From contig CP025734.1 of assembly GCA_004011035.1 (NCBI GenBank), forward strand, positions 1 to 64,000: DNA of 64,000 bases, read 5' to 3'. This document shows, in pieces, positions 56,978 to 64,000 of the stretch (positions are counted from its first letter, which is position 1; every line of letters starts with the position of its first letter). This stretch comes from Bdellovibrio sp. qaytius (GTDB taxonomy: Bacteria > Bdellovibrionota > Bdellovibrionia > Bdellovibrionales > Bdellovibrionaceae). Both the position numbers and the translations under genes were made by a program. A model generated the notes under the pieces. It did not search any database and had not been told where the DNA came from. It saw only the letters and a program-made list of their open reading frames with translations.

Positions 56978-57940
56978 TTATGTAAGAGCGTCTTGTAGGG
57001 CTTGTGGTTGAACACGCGCTTGGTAAGTATTAATCACGCGTTGCAAGCCCACTTCGAAAGAAGACTTGCTTGAATCTAAATTAAGTCGGTCTAACACATC
57101 TAAATTAGGTTTTTGATGCCAGACTTCGTCTGTGCGGTAGGGCACAGATCCAATCTTTAAACGGCCTTTGCGAATTTTTTTACGAACAAAGCGAGCCACA
57201 TCACTTAACTGATAATAATAAGCCGTGCTTACGTTAAGCGCGTTTTTATTGTGGTAGCCATTCCAATTTTTTAATTCAATAAATTTTAAAATAGTTTCGA
57301 CTAAGACATCGACAGGAACAAAACTTCTGAACTGTTCACCTTTGGTCATGTGAAAAGTTTCATTCTGTAAAAGTGTTGTGATGATTGATCCTAAAAACAT
57401 TTTTTGATCTAAACCATCACCATAAACATTAAACGGGCGTAGATGAACAAACTGTGATGATTTTTTTTGTTTCCAACTAAGGCCCTGCTGATAAAGAAAA
57501 GACTTCCAAAATCCATATGAAGAAACTGGTTTTAATTCAAAATTTTCTTTAATTGGCGTATCGCTGAGTTGCGGGCCATATTCTTCTGATGATCCGATAG
57601 TGATTAAACGATCTGTTTTTAAGTTAAGATGTTTAAATAAGTGTTCAAAATTCGGAGCGCTGATTTGGCCTTGAATAGCCCACTCATAGGACGTTTCAGT
57701 GAAGCGACCCTTTAAGGCAGAATTAAAAATCACAGTTTCAACTTCAAACGCGCTGTTAAAATTCGAACTAGAATCTGTTAAATCATATTTAAAAAAATCT
57801 TCAGATTTGATGTTTGTAGGCTTATTTCTGCCAATACATAACACCGAAATATTATTTTGCTGAAGTATTTTGATTATGTTTTTTGCAATGAAACCACTAG
57901 CACCGATGAGCGCGACTTTATAAATTTTTTTTGTTGGCAT
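56978..57940 (-). CDS. NAD-dependent epimerase/dehydratase family protein (extended SDR), paralogue 2
   Basis: A 320-residue SDR. The dinucleotide loop is GASGFIAKNI, catalytic YxxxK is in SSYGFWKSFLY; the other motifs TIGSSEEYG, LRPFNVYGDG, GEQFRSFVP and YRTDEVWHQKPNL match the protein at 34793-35704 one by one. Both probably act on the same class of nucleotide sugars. I chose ATG 57940, which begins just ahead of the Rossmann strand; the frame is open to 58006. Confidence 0.82.
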   Translation of the reverse strand: MPTKKIYKVALIGASGFIAKNIIKILQQNNISVLCIGRNKPTNIKSEDFFKYDLTDSSSNFNSAFEVETVIFNSALKGRFTETSYEWAIQGQISAPNFEHLFKHLNLKTDRLITIGSSEEYGPQLSDTPIKENFELKPVSSYGFWKSFLYQQGLSWKQKKSSQFVHLRPFNVYGDGLDQKMFLGSIITTLLQNETFHMTKGEQFRSFVPVDVLVETILKFIELKNWNGYHNKNALNVSTAYYYQLSDVARFVRKKIRKGRLKIGSVPYRTDEVWHQKPNLDVLDRLNLDSSKSSFEVGLQRVINTYQARVQPQALQDALT

Positions 57941-58134
57941 ATAAACGCCAGTAAATGCAAAAAAGAATCCAACCGCGCTTGGCCTACAATATTTTACAGC
58001 AGACAATCTAAGAAAAATTTTCTAGACAGCTGGAAAATCACCCCAGCTTTTGAAAAGTAAAAACGAGTTTTTCTCTCGATAAAATCTTAAATTAAGTGAA
58101 ACTTTATTTACAAAATAATTAAGTGTTAGCCACT

Positions 58135-58163
58135 AAAAACACTTCACCACTGTACGTGAAGTG
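58135..58163 (-). terminator. Intrinsic terminator of the DoxX gene
   Basis: On the minus strand CACTTCAC (58163-58156) pairs perfectly with GTGAAGTG (58147-58140) and is followed by TTTTT. A second stem, TGCGCG/CGCGCA (58162-58184), lies right upstream and overlaps its base. Confidence 0.82.
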
Positions 58164-58202
58164 CGCGCCATAAGGCGACGCGCACGGCGGTGTGATCTGG
58201 TA

Positions 58203-58595
58203 TTATTTCTTATGAAATAAGGCTTTGATTGGTGTCGAGTACGGTTGTGCGAAAAAAGATAAGTACACTTGTAACAAACCTAAAACGATCGGTAACGCTA
58301 AGCCAGATGGTTGCATAAATGCGTGAACGAAAACGATATTTAACATAATCGGAGCTAAAACCACTAGCGCTAGTGGAACAAAAAATCCGCTCATTAATAA
58401 TAAACCAACTACAGTCTCAGTGACTTTTAAAAACGGAAAAAAGTATGTCGTAGCCATTAAGCCCGCCATAAAAGTTTTCATATTTTCTGGAAGATCTGGT
58501 GGAGGTGGAACTAAGTTTAATAAACCTGCTAAGCCTGATGCGAACATCACAAAGCCTAATAATAAACGTGCGATTAACGGTAGTTTTGCTTTCAT
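58203..58595 (-). CDS. DoxX family membrane protein
   Basis: A 130-residue protein with four membrane helices (about 8-26, 44-62, 68-86 and 96-116). The start KLPLIARLLLGFVMFASGLAGLL and TYFFPFLKVTETVVGLLLMSGFFVPLAL are typical of DoxX/YphA-like proteins. Members act with thiosulfate:quinone oxidoreductases or in redox stress; the role here is unknown. AAGGAG precedes the ATG. It is a single gene with its own terminator. Confidence 0.85.
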   Translation of the reverse strand: MKAKLPLIARLLLGFVMFASGLAGLLNLVPPPPDLPENMKTFMAGLMATTYFFPFLKVTETVVGLLLMSGFFVPLALVVLAPIMLNIVFVHAFMQPSGLALPIVLGLLQVYLSFFAQPYSTPIKALFHKK

Positions 58596-58650
58596 GGTGA
58601 AATCTCCTTGTATGCCCTAATGGTTACATGGGAGTTTTTGAAATTGAACA

Positions 58651-58684
58651 AAAAAATAAAGCCGGACAAATTTGCCCGGCTTTG
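58651..58684 (-). terminator. Intrinsic terminator of the small secreted protein gene
   Basis: On the minus strand AAAGCCGG (58684-58677) pairs with CCGGCTTT (58665-58658) over a 10- to 12-base loop, followed by ATTTTTTT. Confidence 0.85.
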
Positions 58685-58729
58685 GTGAACGACCGAGGAG
58701 AGGTCGCTCACGTAATAGAATTTATTGAA

Positions 58730-59110
58730 TTAATGACGGTCGAATCCGCAAACATAGTCTGGAGTAGATCCACCACGGCAATGCTGGATTTGGATAGCTT
58801 CCATGTAGCCTGCGCCAAATGGCTCACGTGTTTCAGTAATGATGGTAGCGTCATTAATGCAACCATAATCATCTGAGTAATGTACAGCTAAACCCGGAGC
58901 TGTGATTAATCCATTCACTTCAGTTAATTGAGTGAACACATGAGGGGTATGTAAAAAGCCACCAGTTACAGTTACTTTTTTGTCTGCGATCTCTACGCGA
59001 ACTTTTTCTGCAGTGCTGTTGCTTTCGCCTTCGCAAACAATATTTTTTGCAGCGAATGCTGATGTTGAAATAGCTAATGTCATACCTAAAGTTAAAATAA
59101 TTTTTTTCAT
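58730..59110 (-). CDS. Small secreted protein of unknown function
   Basis: A 126-residue exported protein: signal peptide ending AFAA, mature part about 106 residues with four or more Cys (NIVCEGES, DDYGCIND, QIQHCRGG, DYVCGFD), probably two disulfides. Beta-rich; no family recognised. It has its own terminator and sits alone. Confidence 0.7.
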   Translation of the reverse strand: MKKIILTLGMTLAISTSAFAAKNIVCEGESNSTAEKVRVEIADKKVTVTGGFLHTPHVFTQLTEVNGLITAPGLAVHYSDDYGCINDATIITETREPFGAGYMEAIQIQHCRGGSTPDYVCGFDRH

Positions 59111-59252
59111 AATGAAAACTCCTTTGTTTCTTAAAACGAATTAATACTTAAGTTTTAGTAAAAGATGAAATTCATTAACGTCGACTTATCATTAATAAAA
59201 GTAATGGACAAAGTGTTAACCAACGAAAACAATTAATGATGTTTTGCGAAAA

Positions 59253-60035
59253 CTAGTTCGCGTGATTAACTTTTGGCGCAGGTCTTTGATAGTTAGATTT
59301 GATAGATTGCGGAGATACCGTCTCTTGAATTTTTAAAGAGACTGCGTTTGCCCAATGTTCAGCAAGATCGCCATCATAGTGTAGTTTGTCAGAGCGATTT
59401 GGTAAAATAGGCTTACCGTTTAATTTAATTTCACGGCTATCGATATAGATGCATCGACTACTTACGGTTTGTTTTAAATTATCAACGAAGGCTTTGATTT
59501 TTGTCTGACCGCAATTTTTTGCGATTGGCCCGTCGTTAGGTTGTTCGGTTGGCCCTACCCAAATACATTTCGAGTTTGGACGCACCTGTGAAATTAATTC
59601 TTTAACCGCAGCCATTTGTTCTGTTTTATCAGAGACGTTACATTTTGAATTTACATCATTTGTACCAAGTGCGATCACAACCATGGGTTCTGCGCCTTGA
59701 AAGAGCTGAGTTGGTGTCGGAAAATCTGCTTTCGGAGCTTTTCCATTTACTTGGCCATCGCCATCACAGTAATAACCGATTTTTAGTTTACGAATCGAAG
59801 AATTATCTTTTTTATTCCAGTGCCCGGCTGCTGACCCCACAACGCCGTAGCGTTTAATGGGTTTACTATCAGTCACCTTTTCAAGGTTTTTCGTAAGCTG
59901 TTGCCCGAAGGTGCCCACGGTGTGTGAGTCGCCGATATAGATCAAACGATCTGCAGATGTAGAATTCTGGCAAGCGTAGCTTACGCTAGCGCTTAACCAG
60001 AACATTAAACTAAAACCAATTTTTAACAGAGACAC
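59253..60035 (-). CDS. Secreted SGNH/GDSL hydrolase
   Basis: A 260-residue exported hydrolase. Signal peptide ends about ASVSYA; block I is YIGDSHTVG (Ser37), block III LGTNDVNS (Asn) and block V DKLHYDGD (Asp and His). This fold covers esterases and carbohydrate acetyl-esterases such as those acting on peptidoglycan or exopolysaccharide. Its gene is 2 bases after the EEP gene and likely cotranscribed with it and the glycosidase gene ahead. The C-terminus is Pro/basic (NYQRPAPKVNHAN). Confidence 0.88.
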   Translation of the reverse strand: MSLLKIGFSLMFWLSASVSYACQNSTSADRLIYIGDSHTVGTFGQQLTKNLEKVTDSKPIKRYGVVGSAAGHWNKKDNSSIRKLKIGYYCDGDGQVNGKAPKADFPTPTQLFQGAEPMVVIALGTNDVNSKCNVSDKTEQMAAVKELISQVRPNSKCIWVGPTEQPNDGPIAKNCGQTKIKAFVDNLKQTVSSRCIYIDSREIKLNGKPILPNRSDKLHYDGDLAEHWANAVSLKIQETVSPQSIKSNYQRPAPKVNHAN

Positions 60036-60037
60036 TC

Positions 60038-60892
60038 TTAGATATCAGTTAACTCAAGTTGTAAATCAATCGCTGGATGATCTGAACCTGTACCAACATA
60101 ATCATTAATTAAACGTGCGCGCTTAACTGAGATTCCACGAGTAAAAGCATCGTCTAATTGTTTTTTCGGAGTTGGATTTTCCCAATTAACGCGTTTTAAT
60201 CCCGCTTGGGCTAAGATTTTAATCATTAAAGCTACGCGTGAAGCGTTCTTAGTATTAAAGTCTCCGGCAAAAATGATCGGGCCATCGTGAGCTTTAAGAT
60301 CTGGTAAGACCATATTTAATTGGCGTCCTAAAGCATCATCGCCAGACCAGTTAATACCATGAATGCTGATCGCTAATAATTTTTTACTACTTCCAGGAAT
60401 TGCGTATTTAGCAAGAATTAGAGCTTTTGGGCTGTTTACATAAGGCTCGACATCCTTAGTTCTATAGTAGTGAACATCAGAAGGGCGCGCTTGTGAACCC
60501 AGTGCTACTCCTGCTGCGATATTATTTTTCATATTGAATGAAGCAGCTAAGTGCCATTCGTAACCTGGCATATTCATGGCATCAGAAACTGGCGAACCCG
60601 TTGTTGCTTCAGATAACATAACTAAATCTCTATTTTTTGCTAAGATCGCAAAATCTTTTTTGAAATCAGATTTTCTGCCTTTATAAAGATTCCAAGCAAG
60701 AACGCTTAGTTTCGTTGAATTCAAAGTTGGAAGCGAGGCTTGCCCCATTGAATGTAAAACGTGCGCATCATCAGGAATGTTATCGCATAAGTAAGAGCAC
60801 GGTCCATAACCCGAGCTATCACGCGAGCTAGAAGAATGTGCGTGAGGAATTAAAGAGAAAGACAGTAAAGAGAGAAGTAAGATTTTTTTCAT
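60038..60892 (-). CDS. Secreted endonuclease/exonuclease/phosphatase (EEP) family protein
   Basis: A 284-residue exported EEP-fold protein (signal to HAHSS). Catalytic motifs are LAWNLYKG (Asn), MLSEAT (metal Glu), SIHGIN, FAGDFNT (Asp, Asn) and GSDHPAI (Asp, His). The family contains DNases, sphingomyelinases and phosphatases; export favours scavenging of prey or environmental DNA, but this is inference. Start: ATG 60892, 5 bases after AGGTGG. That ribosome-binding site is locked in a perfect hairpin (60898-60921). Confidence 0.85.
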   Translation of the reverse strand: MKKILLLSLLSFSLIPHAHSSSSRDSSGYGPCSYLCDNIPDDAHVLHSMGQASLPTLNSTKLSVLAWNLYKGRKSDFKKDFAILAKNRDLVMLSEATTGSPVSDAMNMPGYEWHLAASFNMKNNIAAGVALGSQARPSDVHYYRTKDVEPYVNSPKALILAKYAIPGSSKKLLAISIHGINWSGDDALGRQLNMVLPDLKAHDGPIIFAGDFNTKNASRVALMIKILAQAGLKRVNWENPTPKKQLDDAFTRGISVKRARLINDYVGTGSDHPAIDLQLELTDI

Positions 60893-60897
60893 ATAAA

Positions 60898-60921
60898 CCA
60901 CCTAGTTGTTGTTCTAGGTGG
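60898..60921 (-). promoter_or_regulatory. Hairpin hiding the Shine-Dalgarno of the EEP gene
   Basis: On the minus strand CCACCTAG (60921-60914) pairs perfectly with CTAGGTGG (60905-60898) over an 8-base loop. The 3' arm contains AGGTGG, the ribosome-binding site 5 bases before ATG 60892. The hairpin would block initiation until opened, e.g. by heat, a small RNA or an RNA-binding protein. Confidence 0.65.
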
Positions 60922-60988
60922 CTTATCGTCGGGTTTTCTAGACTGCTTTAAAGACTGGTAAAATGTAAAATAGTATTACAGGACTAGA

Positions 60989-61870
60989 CTACTTTGGCGC
61001 AGTCACAAATGCCTGGTTTAACGTTGCCCAGAGCGGGTTTGACATCGGTACCATATCTTGGCGGTAGTACCACCAGAAGTATCCACCGATGTAATTAGGC
61101 TCAGTAATATTCATGTTGTAGTAGCGATTTATATACGAGGCTTTACGGTTGGCATAGGTTGTTCCTGTTTCGCCAAAACCAATTTTTGAGTTCGGGAACA
61201 TTTTAGCCAATTTTGCAAAAACCACAGGCCAGTTAGGCTGCAAATCATTACAATCATCTTCATAATAACTAATAAGTACATAATCTAATCCTTGCTTCAT
61301 ACGCGCTGGTACGTTGTTATTTGCCCATGTGAACATTTCGTTTTGTGGTTTAGCCCAACACTCTTCGTTGTAATAAAGAGTAAGCGCTGCTTTTTTTCCG
61401 CGAGCTTTTACTTGGTCATAAGCTCCAGACATTTTAGTAACGACAGAAGCCGTTGTTCCCAACCATTCGCCGTTAATTTCATTTCCGACTTCCCAGATAT
61501 CAACCACATCTTGCATTGAATTTAAATATTCTGTGGTGCGAGCCTGATATTGAGCGGGCGTATATTGTTTTACATAATAAGAATCTAAAAGTTCTCCCAT
61601 AATATTTGCGGCGGTTTTAATTTTTGTAACTGGAGCCTTATAATAACTTGCTGCCACATACTCATCAAAGACGATACGAGCTGTGGGACGTACGGCATGA
61701 CTTTTCAGAGAAGTTACAATTGCATTAGTGTTAGTAACTGAATCAAGAGTTACACCGTAAATCATTGTTTGAGCGTTATTAGCTAAGGCTAATTCAGAAA
61801 AGCCTAAAGAAAGAGTTAGTGTTGCTGCTACAGATAGACACAATTTTGTTGTTAGTAGTTTTTTCTTCAT
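60989..61870 (-). CDS. Secreted clan-A glycoside hydrolase-like TIM barrel
   Basis: A 293-residue exported protein (signal to ALAN). The barrel has the acid/base motif WEVGNEINGEW (Glu in NE) and the likely nucleophile in GFGETG, the pattern of clan GH-A (GH5, GH53, GH39-like). VLISYYEDDC and NYIGGYFWWYYRQD form further strands. The family assignment is open. It is the first gene of the minus-strand set GH-EEP-SGNH. There is no clear ribosome-binding site; an inverted repeat (61871-61889) abuts its ATG. Confidence 0.8.
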   Translation of the reverse strand: MKKKLLTTKLCLSVAATLTLSLGFSELALANNAQTMIYGVTLDSVTNTNAIVTSLKSHAVRPTARIVFDEYVAASYYKAPVTKIKTAANIMGELLDSYYVKQYTPAQYQARTTEYLNSMQDVVDIWEVGNEINGEWLGTTASVVTKMSGAYDQVKARGKKAALTLYYNEECWAKPQNEMFTWANNNVPARMKQGLDYVLISYYEDDCNDLQPNWPVVFAKLAKMFPNSKIGFGETGTTYANRKASYINRYYNMNITEPNYIGGYFWWYYRQDMVPMSNPLWATLNQAFVTAPK

Positions 61871-62179
61871 AGTTAAGACAGTGTTAACTTTGAGTTGTGA
61901 ATTCGCAAAACATCGGGGGCGAAACTGGTCTATCGTCTTTGCGTGTAGCAGCGATTTTAAATCGTTGTTTAGTTGATTTGTACGAATGTGATTTTAAAAC
62001 TTTTTTAGATATTTTTTTTGCGATAAACTGAAAGATTTCTCTCGAAAAAATAGGCGTCCCTTTTTGCGACTTGTTAAAATTCTGTCGGGGCTTTTTCGAG
62101 AAGGTTTTGTATTAAAACAAAAATCCTGTGCTATGGCGCTGTTAAAGTGCTGTCACGAAATTTGCTCATTAGCCACAGA
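61871..62179. other. Divergent intergenic region with several inverted repeats
   Basis: No gene is seen in these 309 bases. AGTTAA (61871-61876) and TTAACT (61884-61889) abut the glycosidase start codon. CGATTT-T-AAATCG (61952-61964) is a perfect palindrome. CTCGAAAAA (62041-62049) and TTTTTCGAG (62092-62100) can pair across 42 bases. Between them, AGGCGTCCCTTTTT (62053-62066) resembles the core of the repeat at 11474. No convincing promoter could be chosen. Confidence 0.5.
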
Positions 62180-62938
62180 ATGGAATACGTGTGTGGTGCT
62201 AAAAAATTTCGAATATGCGGTTTAGTGATTTTTATTTTCAGTTCATTTGCAAATGCTGAAATGCCTTTAGATATTCCTGAATTTAAAAATCAATATGAAA
62301 TAAATTCTGAAACAGTTTATTTTTCTGACAACAAATTAATACAAGGCGATCTTCGACTATTAGTGGGCAGAAAATTTGATATTTTTAGGCATCACGATTT
62401 ACGTTTAGCCGTAGGCGGTTACGGCTTATATCAAGATTCTGAAGATTTTGATTACTCTTATCGCCATGGCGCTGTTGCGCAACTTAAAATAAACCTTCTT
62501 AGAAACTGGGTTTTTTTTGAGTATGAGCACCACTACTTTAACACGCGCGATGAATCTGATTACCAAGATGAAAATCGCTATGGTTTGTTTGGTGGTTACT
62601 ATTATCAATTTAATGAAAGAACAGCTCTAGATATTTATGCTGAAACTTTTTATATTCCTAATGTTTCACGCGATCATCTTTTAAATGCCAGCCGCGCCAG
62701 TATTTATTGGGATACCAAACTATCTGGCTTTCATGTTTTAGATTTACTAGCAGAAGTTTACGCAAAAGATTATCCAGCAGATTGGGGCGGATCACGCACA
62801 GATTTGCGGGCGGGCGTAAAATTTCAACCGTGGGAGTTTATTTCAGCTAAAATTTTTACGCCAGTGGCTTCTAGCCACGACAATTCGACTGGTGAATTAC
62901 AAGGGCAGATCAACATATATAAGGTCGGAGATTTCTAA
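62180..62938 (+). CDS. NfrA-like outer-membrane barrel domain protein
   Basis: A 252-residue exported barrel (signal ANAE). Strands such as LRLAVGGYGLYQDSEDF, YRHGAVAQLKINLLRNWVFFEYEHHYFN, RTALDIYAETFYIP and LDLLAEVYAKDYP and TDLRAGVKFQPWEFISAKIFTP resemble the C-terminal barrel region of NfrA, the outer-membrane partner of NfrB. The large TPR part of E. coli NfrA is missing here. The start is uncertain (GTG 62147 or ATG 62180). Three bases before the NfrB-like start, so the pair is an operon. Confidence 0.65.
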   Translation: MEYVCGAKKFRICGLVIFIFSSFANAEMPLDIPEFKNQYEINSETVYFSDNKLIQGDLRLLVGRKFDIFRHHDLRLAVGGYGLYQDSEDFDYSYRHGAVAQLKINLLRNWVFFEYEHHYFNTRDESDYQDENRYGLFGGYYYQFNERTALDIYAETFYIPNVSRDHLLNASRASIYWDTKLSGFHVLDLLAEVYAKDYPADWGGSRTDLRAGVKFQPWEFISAKIFTPVASSHDNSTGELQGQINIYKVGDF

Positions 62939-62941
62939 ATT

Positions 62942-64000
62942 ATGGAAAATTTATGGATGATCTTTTCTTATATTATTATTTTTGCAGTGCTGATATTTAG
63001 TTTTGATGATTTATTTATCGATTTTATTGCCATGGTTTTTAATTTAAAGCCCAAAAAAGTTAAGGATGAGCAGCTTAGTTTAATGCACTCAATGCCGCAA
63101 AAAAGAGTTGCGATCATGATCGCTAACTGGCACGAAGCCGACATCATAGAGCGCATGATTCACGGAAACGTAGGCCGAATTGATTATTTGAACTACGATA
63201 TTTTCTTAGGTGTTTATCCAAACGATGTTGAAACGGTTGCGGCAGCTTTAAGATTAGAATCTATGTATGAAATGGTTCATGTGGTAATTAACACTAAACC
63301 AGGGCCGACGTCTAAAGGCCAGATGCTCAACGAAATTATCCACAACATCACAAGCATTGAAATTAAGGATAAAAAATTTTACGACGTATTTATGCTGCAA
63401 GATTCAGAAGATATTATTCATCCACTGTCGTTGAAATTAGTTAATTTTGAAATGGAAGATGTCGATTTTTTACAAACGCCTGTATTTAGTTTACCCACGC
63501 GGTGGACTGATTTAACTCGTGCTATATATATAGATGAATTCACAGAATATCACACCAAAGATATGTTAGTTCGAAGTTTTTTAAAAGGTGGTGTGCCATC
63601 AGCTGGCGTAGGCACTGCTATGTCACATTTGTTTGTTTCTGAAATTCAACTTTTACAAAAAGGTGAACTTTTAAAAGAAGACACTCTCACTGAAGATTAC
63701 CATCTAGGTTTAATGGCCCAACGCTTAGGTTATGATAGTAAGTTTGTTTGTAGTTATGTTCAAAAAAAGAATCACATCGATTACATCGCAACCAGAGAAT
63801 ATTTTCCAGCCTCAACACCAACTTCAATTCGGCAAAAAACACGTTGGACGCTCGGAATTAGTTTTCAAGGTTACGACAATTTAAAATGGTCTAAAACTCT
63901 TTCAGAAAATTATTTTTTATGGCGCGATCGCCGCAGCTTTTTAAATGGAATACTTATACTGTGCTCATATATTTTAACGATATCGTATGTCAGTTATTAT
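62942..64000 (+). CDS. NfrB-like membrane glycosyltransferase family 2 (cut by window end)
   Basis: The reading frame is open from ATG 62942 to the end (353 residues so far; full-length NfrB has about 740). An N-terminal helix (WMIFSYIIIFAVLIFSFDDLFID) precedes a GT2 domain: AIMIANWHEADII, PGPTSKGQMLN (120-130), QDSED (153-157) as the DxD-like site, VPSAGVGT (218-225), TEDYHLG (250-256) and QKTRW (298-302), the QxxRW of processive enzymes. Family order matches E. coli NfrB, which needs cyclic di-GMP via a C-terminal MshEN-type part not in this window. It likely exports an exopolysaccharide. Confidence 0.88.
   Translation, partial: MENLWMIFSYIIIFAVLIFSFDDLFIDFIAMVFNLKPKKVKDEQLSLMHSMPQKRVAIMIANWHEADIIERMIHGNVGRIDYLNYDIFLGVYPNDVETVAAALRLESMYEMVHVVINTKPGPTSKGQMLNEIIHNITSIEIKDKKFYDVFMLQDSEDIIHPLSLKLVNFEMEDVDFLQTPVFSLPTRWTDLTRAIYIDEFTEYHTKDMLVRSFLKGGVPSAGVGTAMSHLFVSEIQLLQKGELLKEDTLTEDYHLGLMAQRLGYDSKFVCSYVQKKNHIDYIATREYFPASTPTSIRQKTRWTLGISFQGYDNLKWSKTLSENYFLWRDRRSFLNGILILCSYILTISYVSYY

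Noticed and set aside
59246-59261. GCGAA-aactag-TTCGC hairpin over the SGNH gene's stop codon
   Set aside because: Short and without T-run; insufficient for a terminator call.

Overview
The window looks like the origin region of an AT-rich bacterial chromosome. It opens exactly on a GTG-started dnaA and runs dnaA - oriC-like spacer - dnaN - recF - gyrB - gyrA. The gene content (gyrA followed by a TPR lipoprotein and atpI/atpB/atpE, an etfBA block beside a three-peptidylprolyl-isomerase operon, type-B sdhCAB, rpsF/rplI, groESL, ahpC/ahpF, very many signal-peptide proteins, lipoproteins and secreted hydrolases) suggests a relative of Bdellovibrio (Bdellovibrionota). This assignment is an inference from order and content. 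No rRNA, CRISPR, prophage or insertion sequence was seen.

Layout. 1-11.4 kb: replication initiation and gyrase, then the F0 part of the ATP synthase (AtpZ-like, AtpI, a, c); the F1 genes are not here. 11.6-19.3 kb (minus strand): phosphohexomutase, pdxA, three secreted parvulin/SurA-type isomerases, a DUF374 acyltransferase and etfAB. 19.5-23.8 kb: succinate dehydrogenase plus a 1-nt-overlapping membrane-anchored protein. 24-28.5 kb: a subtilase with a CUB-like tail, a glutamine-amidotransferase-like lipoprotein, an alpha/beta hydrolase and an FHA protein. 28.6-34.8 kb: rpsF, a DUF2232 membrane protein, rplI, a DsbD-like/thioredoxin/TPR protein and groESL. 35-41.4 kb: an SDR, a dienelactone-hydrolase family protein, hemolysin III, ahpF and ahpC with an OxyR-like palindrome, a small barrel protein and a beta-lactamase-fold protein. 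41.4-50.5 kb: a metallo-beta-lactamase-fold protein and a divergent two-component locus (histidine kinase plus FecR-like lipoprotein versus an NtrC-type sigma-54 activator), followed by envelope proteins. 50.6-52.4 kb: tRNA-Asn, tRNA-Arg and tRNA-Ser. 52.4-64 kb: an accessory envelope/glycan region with a PgaB-C-like TIM barrel, two tandem beta-propeller lectin-like proteins, a second copy of the SDR, an SGNH hydrolase, an EEP-fold protein, a clan-A glycosidase, and at the window edge an NfrA-like barrel with an NfrB-like glycosyltransferase (cut by the end).

How they fit together. The first 35 kb is mostly housekeeping: replication, membrane bioenergetics (SDH, ETF, ATP synthase), envelope protein folding and chaperonins. 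The last 23 kb is dominated by exported proteins that bind, cut or make glycans. Its end resembles the NfrA/NfrB exopolysaccharide pathway of Escherichia coli, with neighbouring secreted glycosidase, esterase-like and lectin genes as candidate modifiers. The most notable signals outside coding sequence are: a textbook origin-unwinding module next to dnaA; an intrinsic-terminator-like hairpin inside the first codons of a PPIase gene; a perfect hairpin hiding the Shine-Dalgarno of the EEP gene; a hemolysin III gene with no conventional start codon in the right place; overlapping divergent promoters under an OxyR-like site at ahpC; and a shared 26-bp hairpin-forming repeat after atpE and between ahpC and ahpF.
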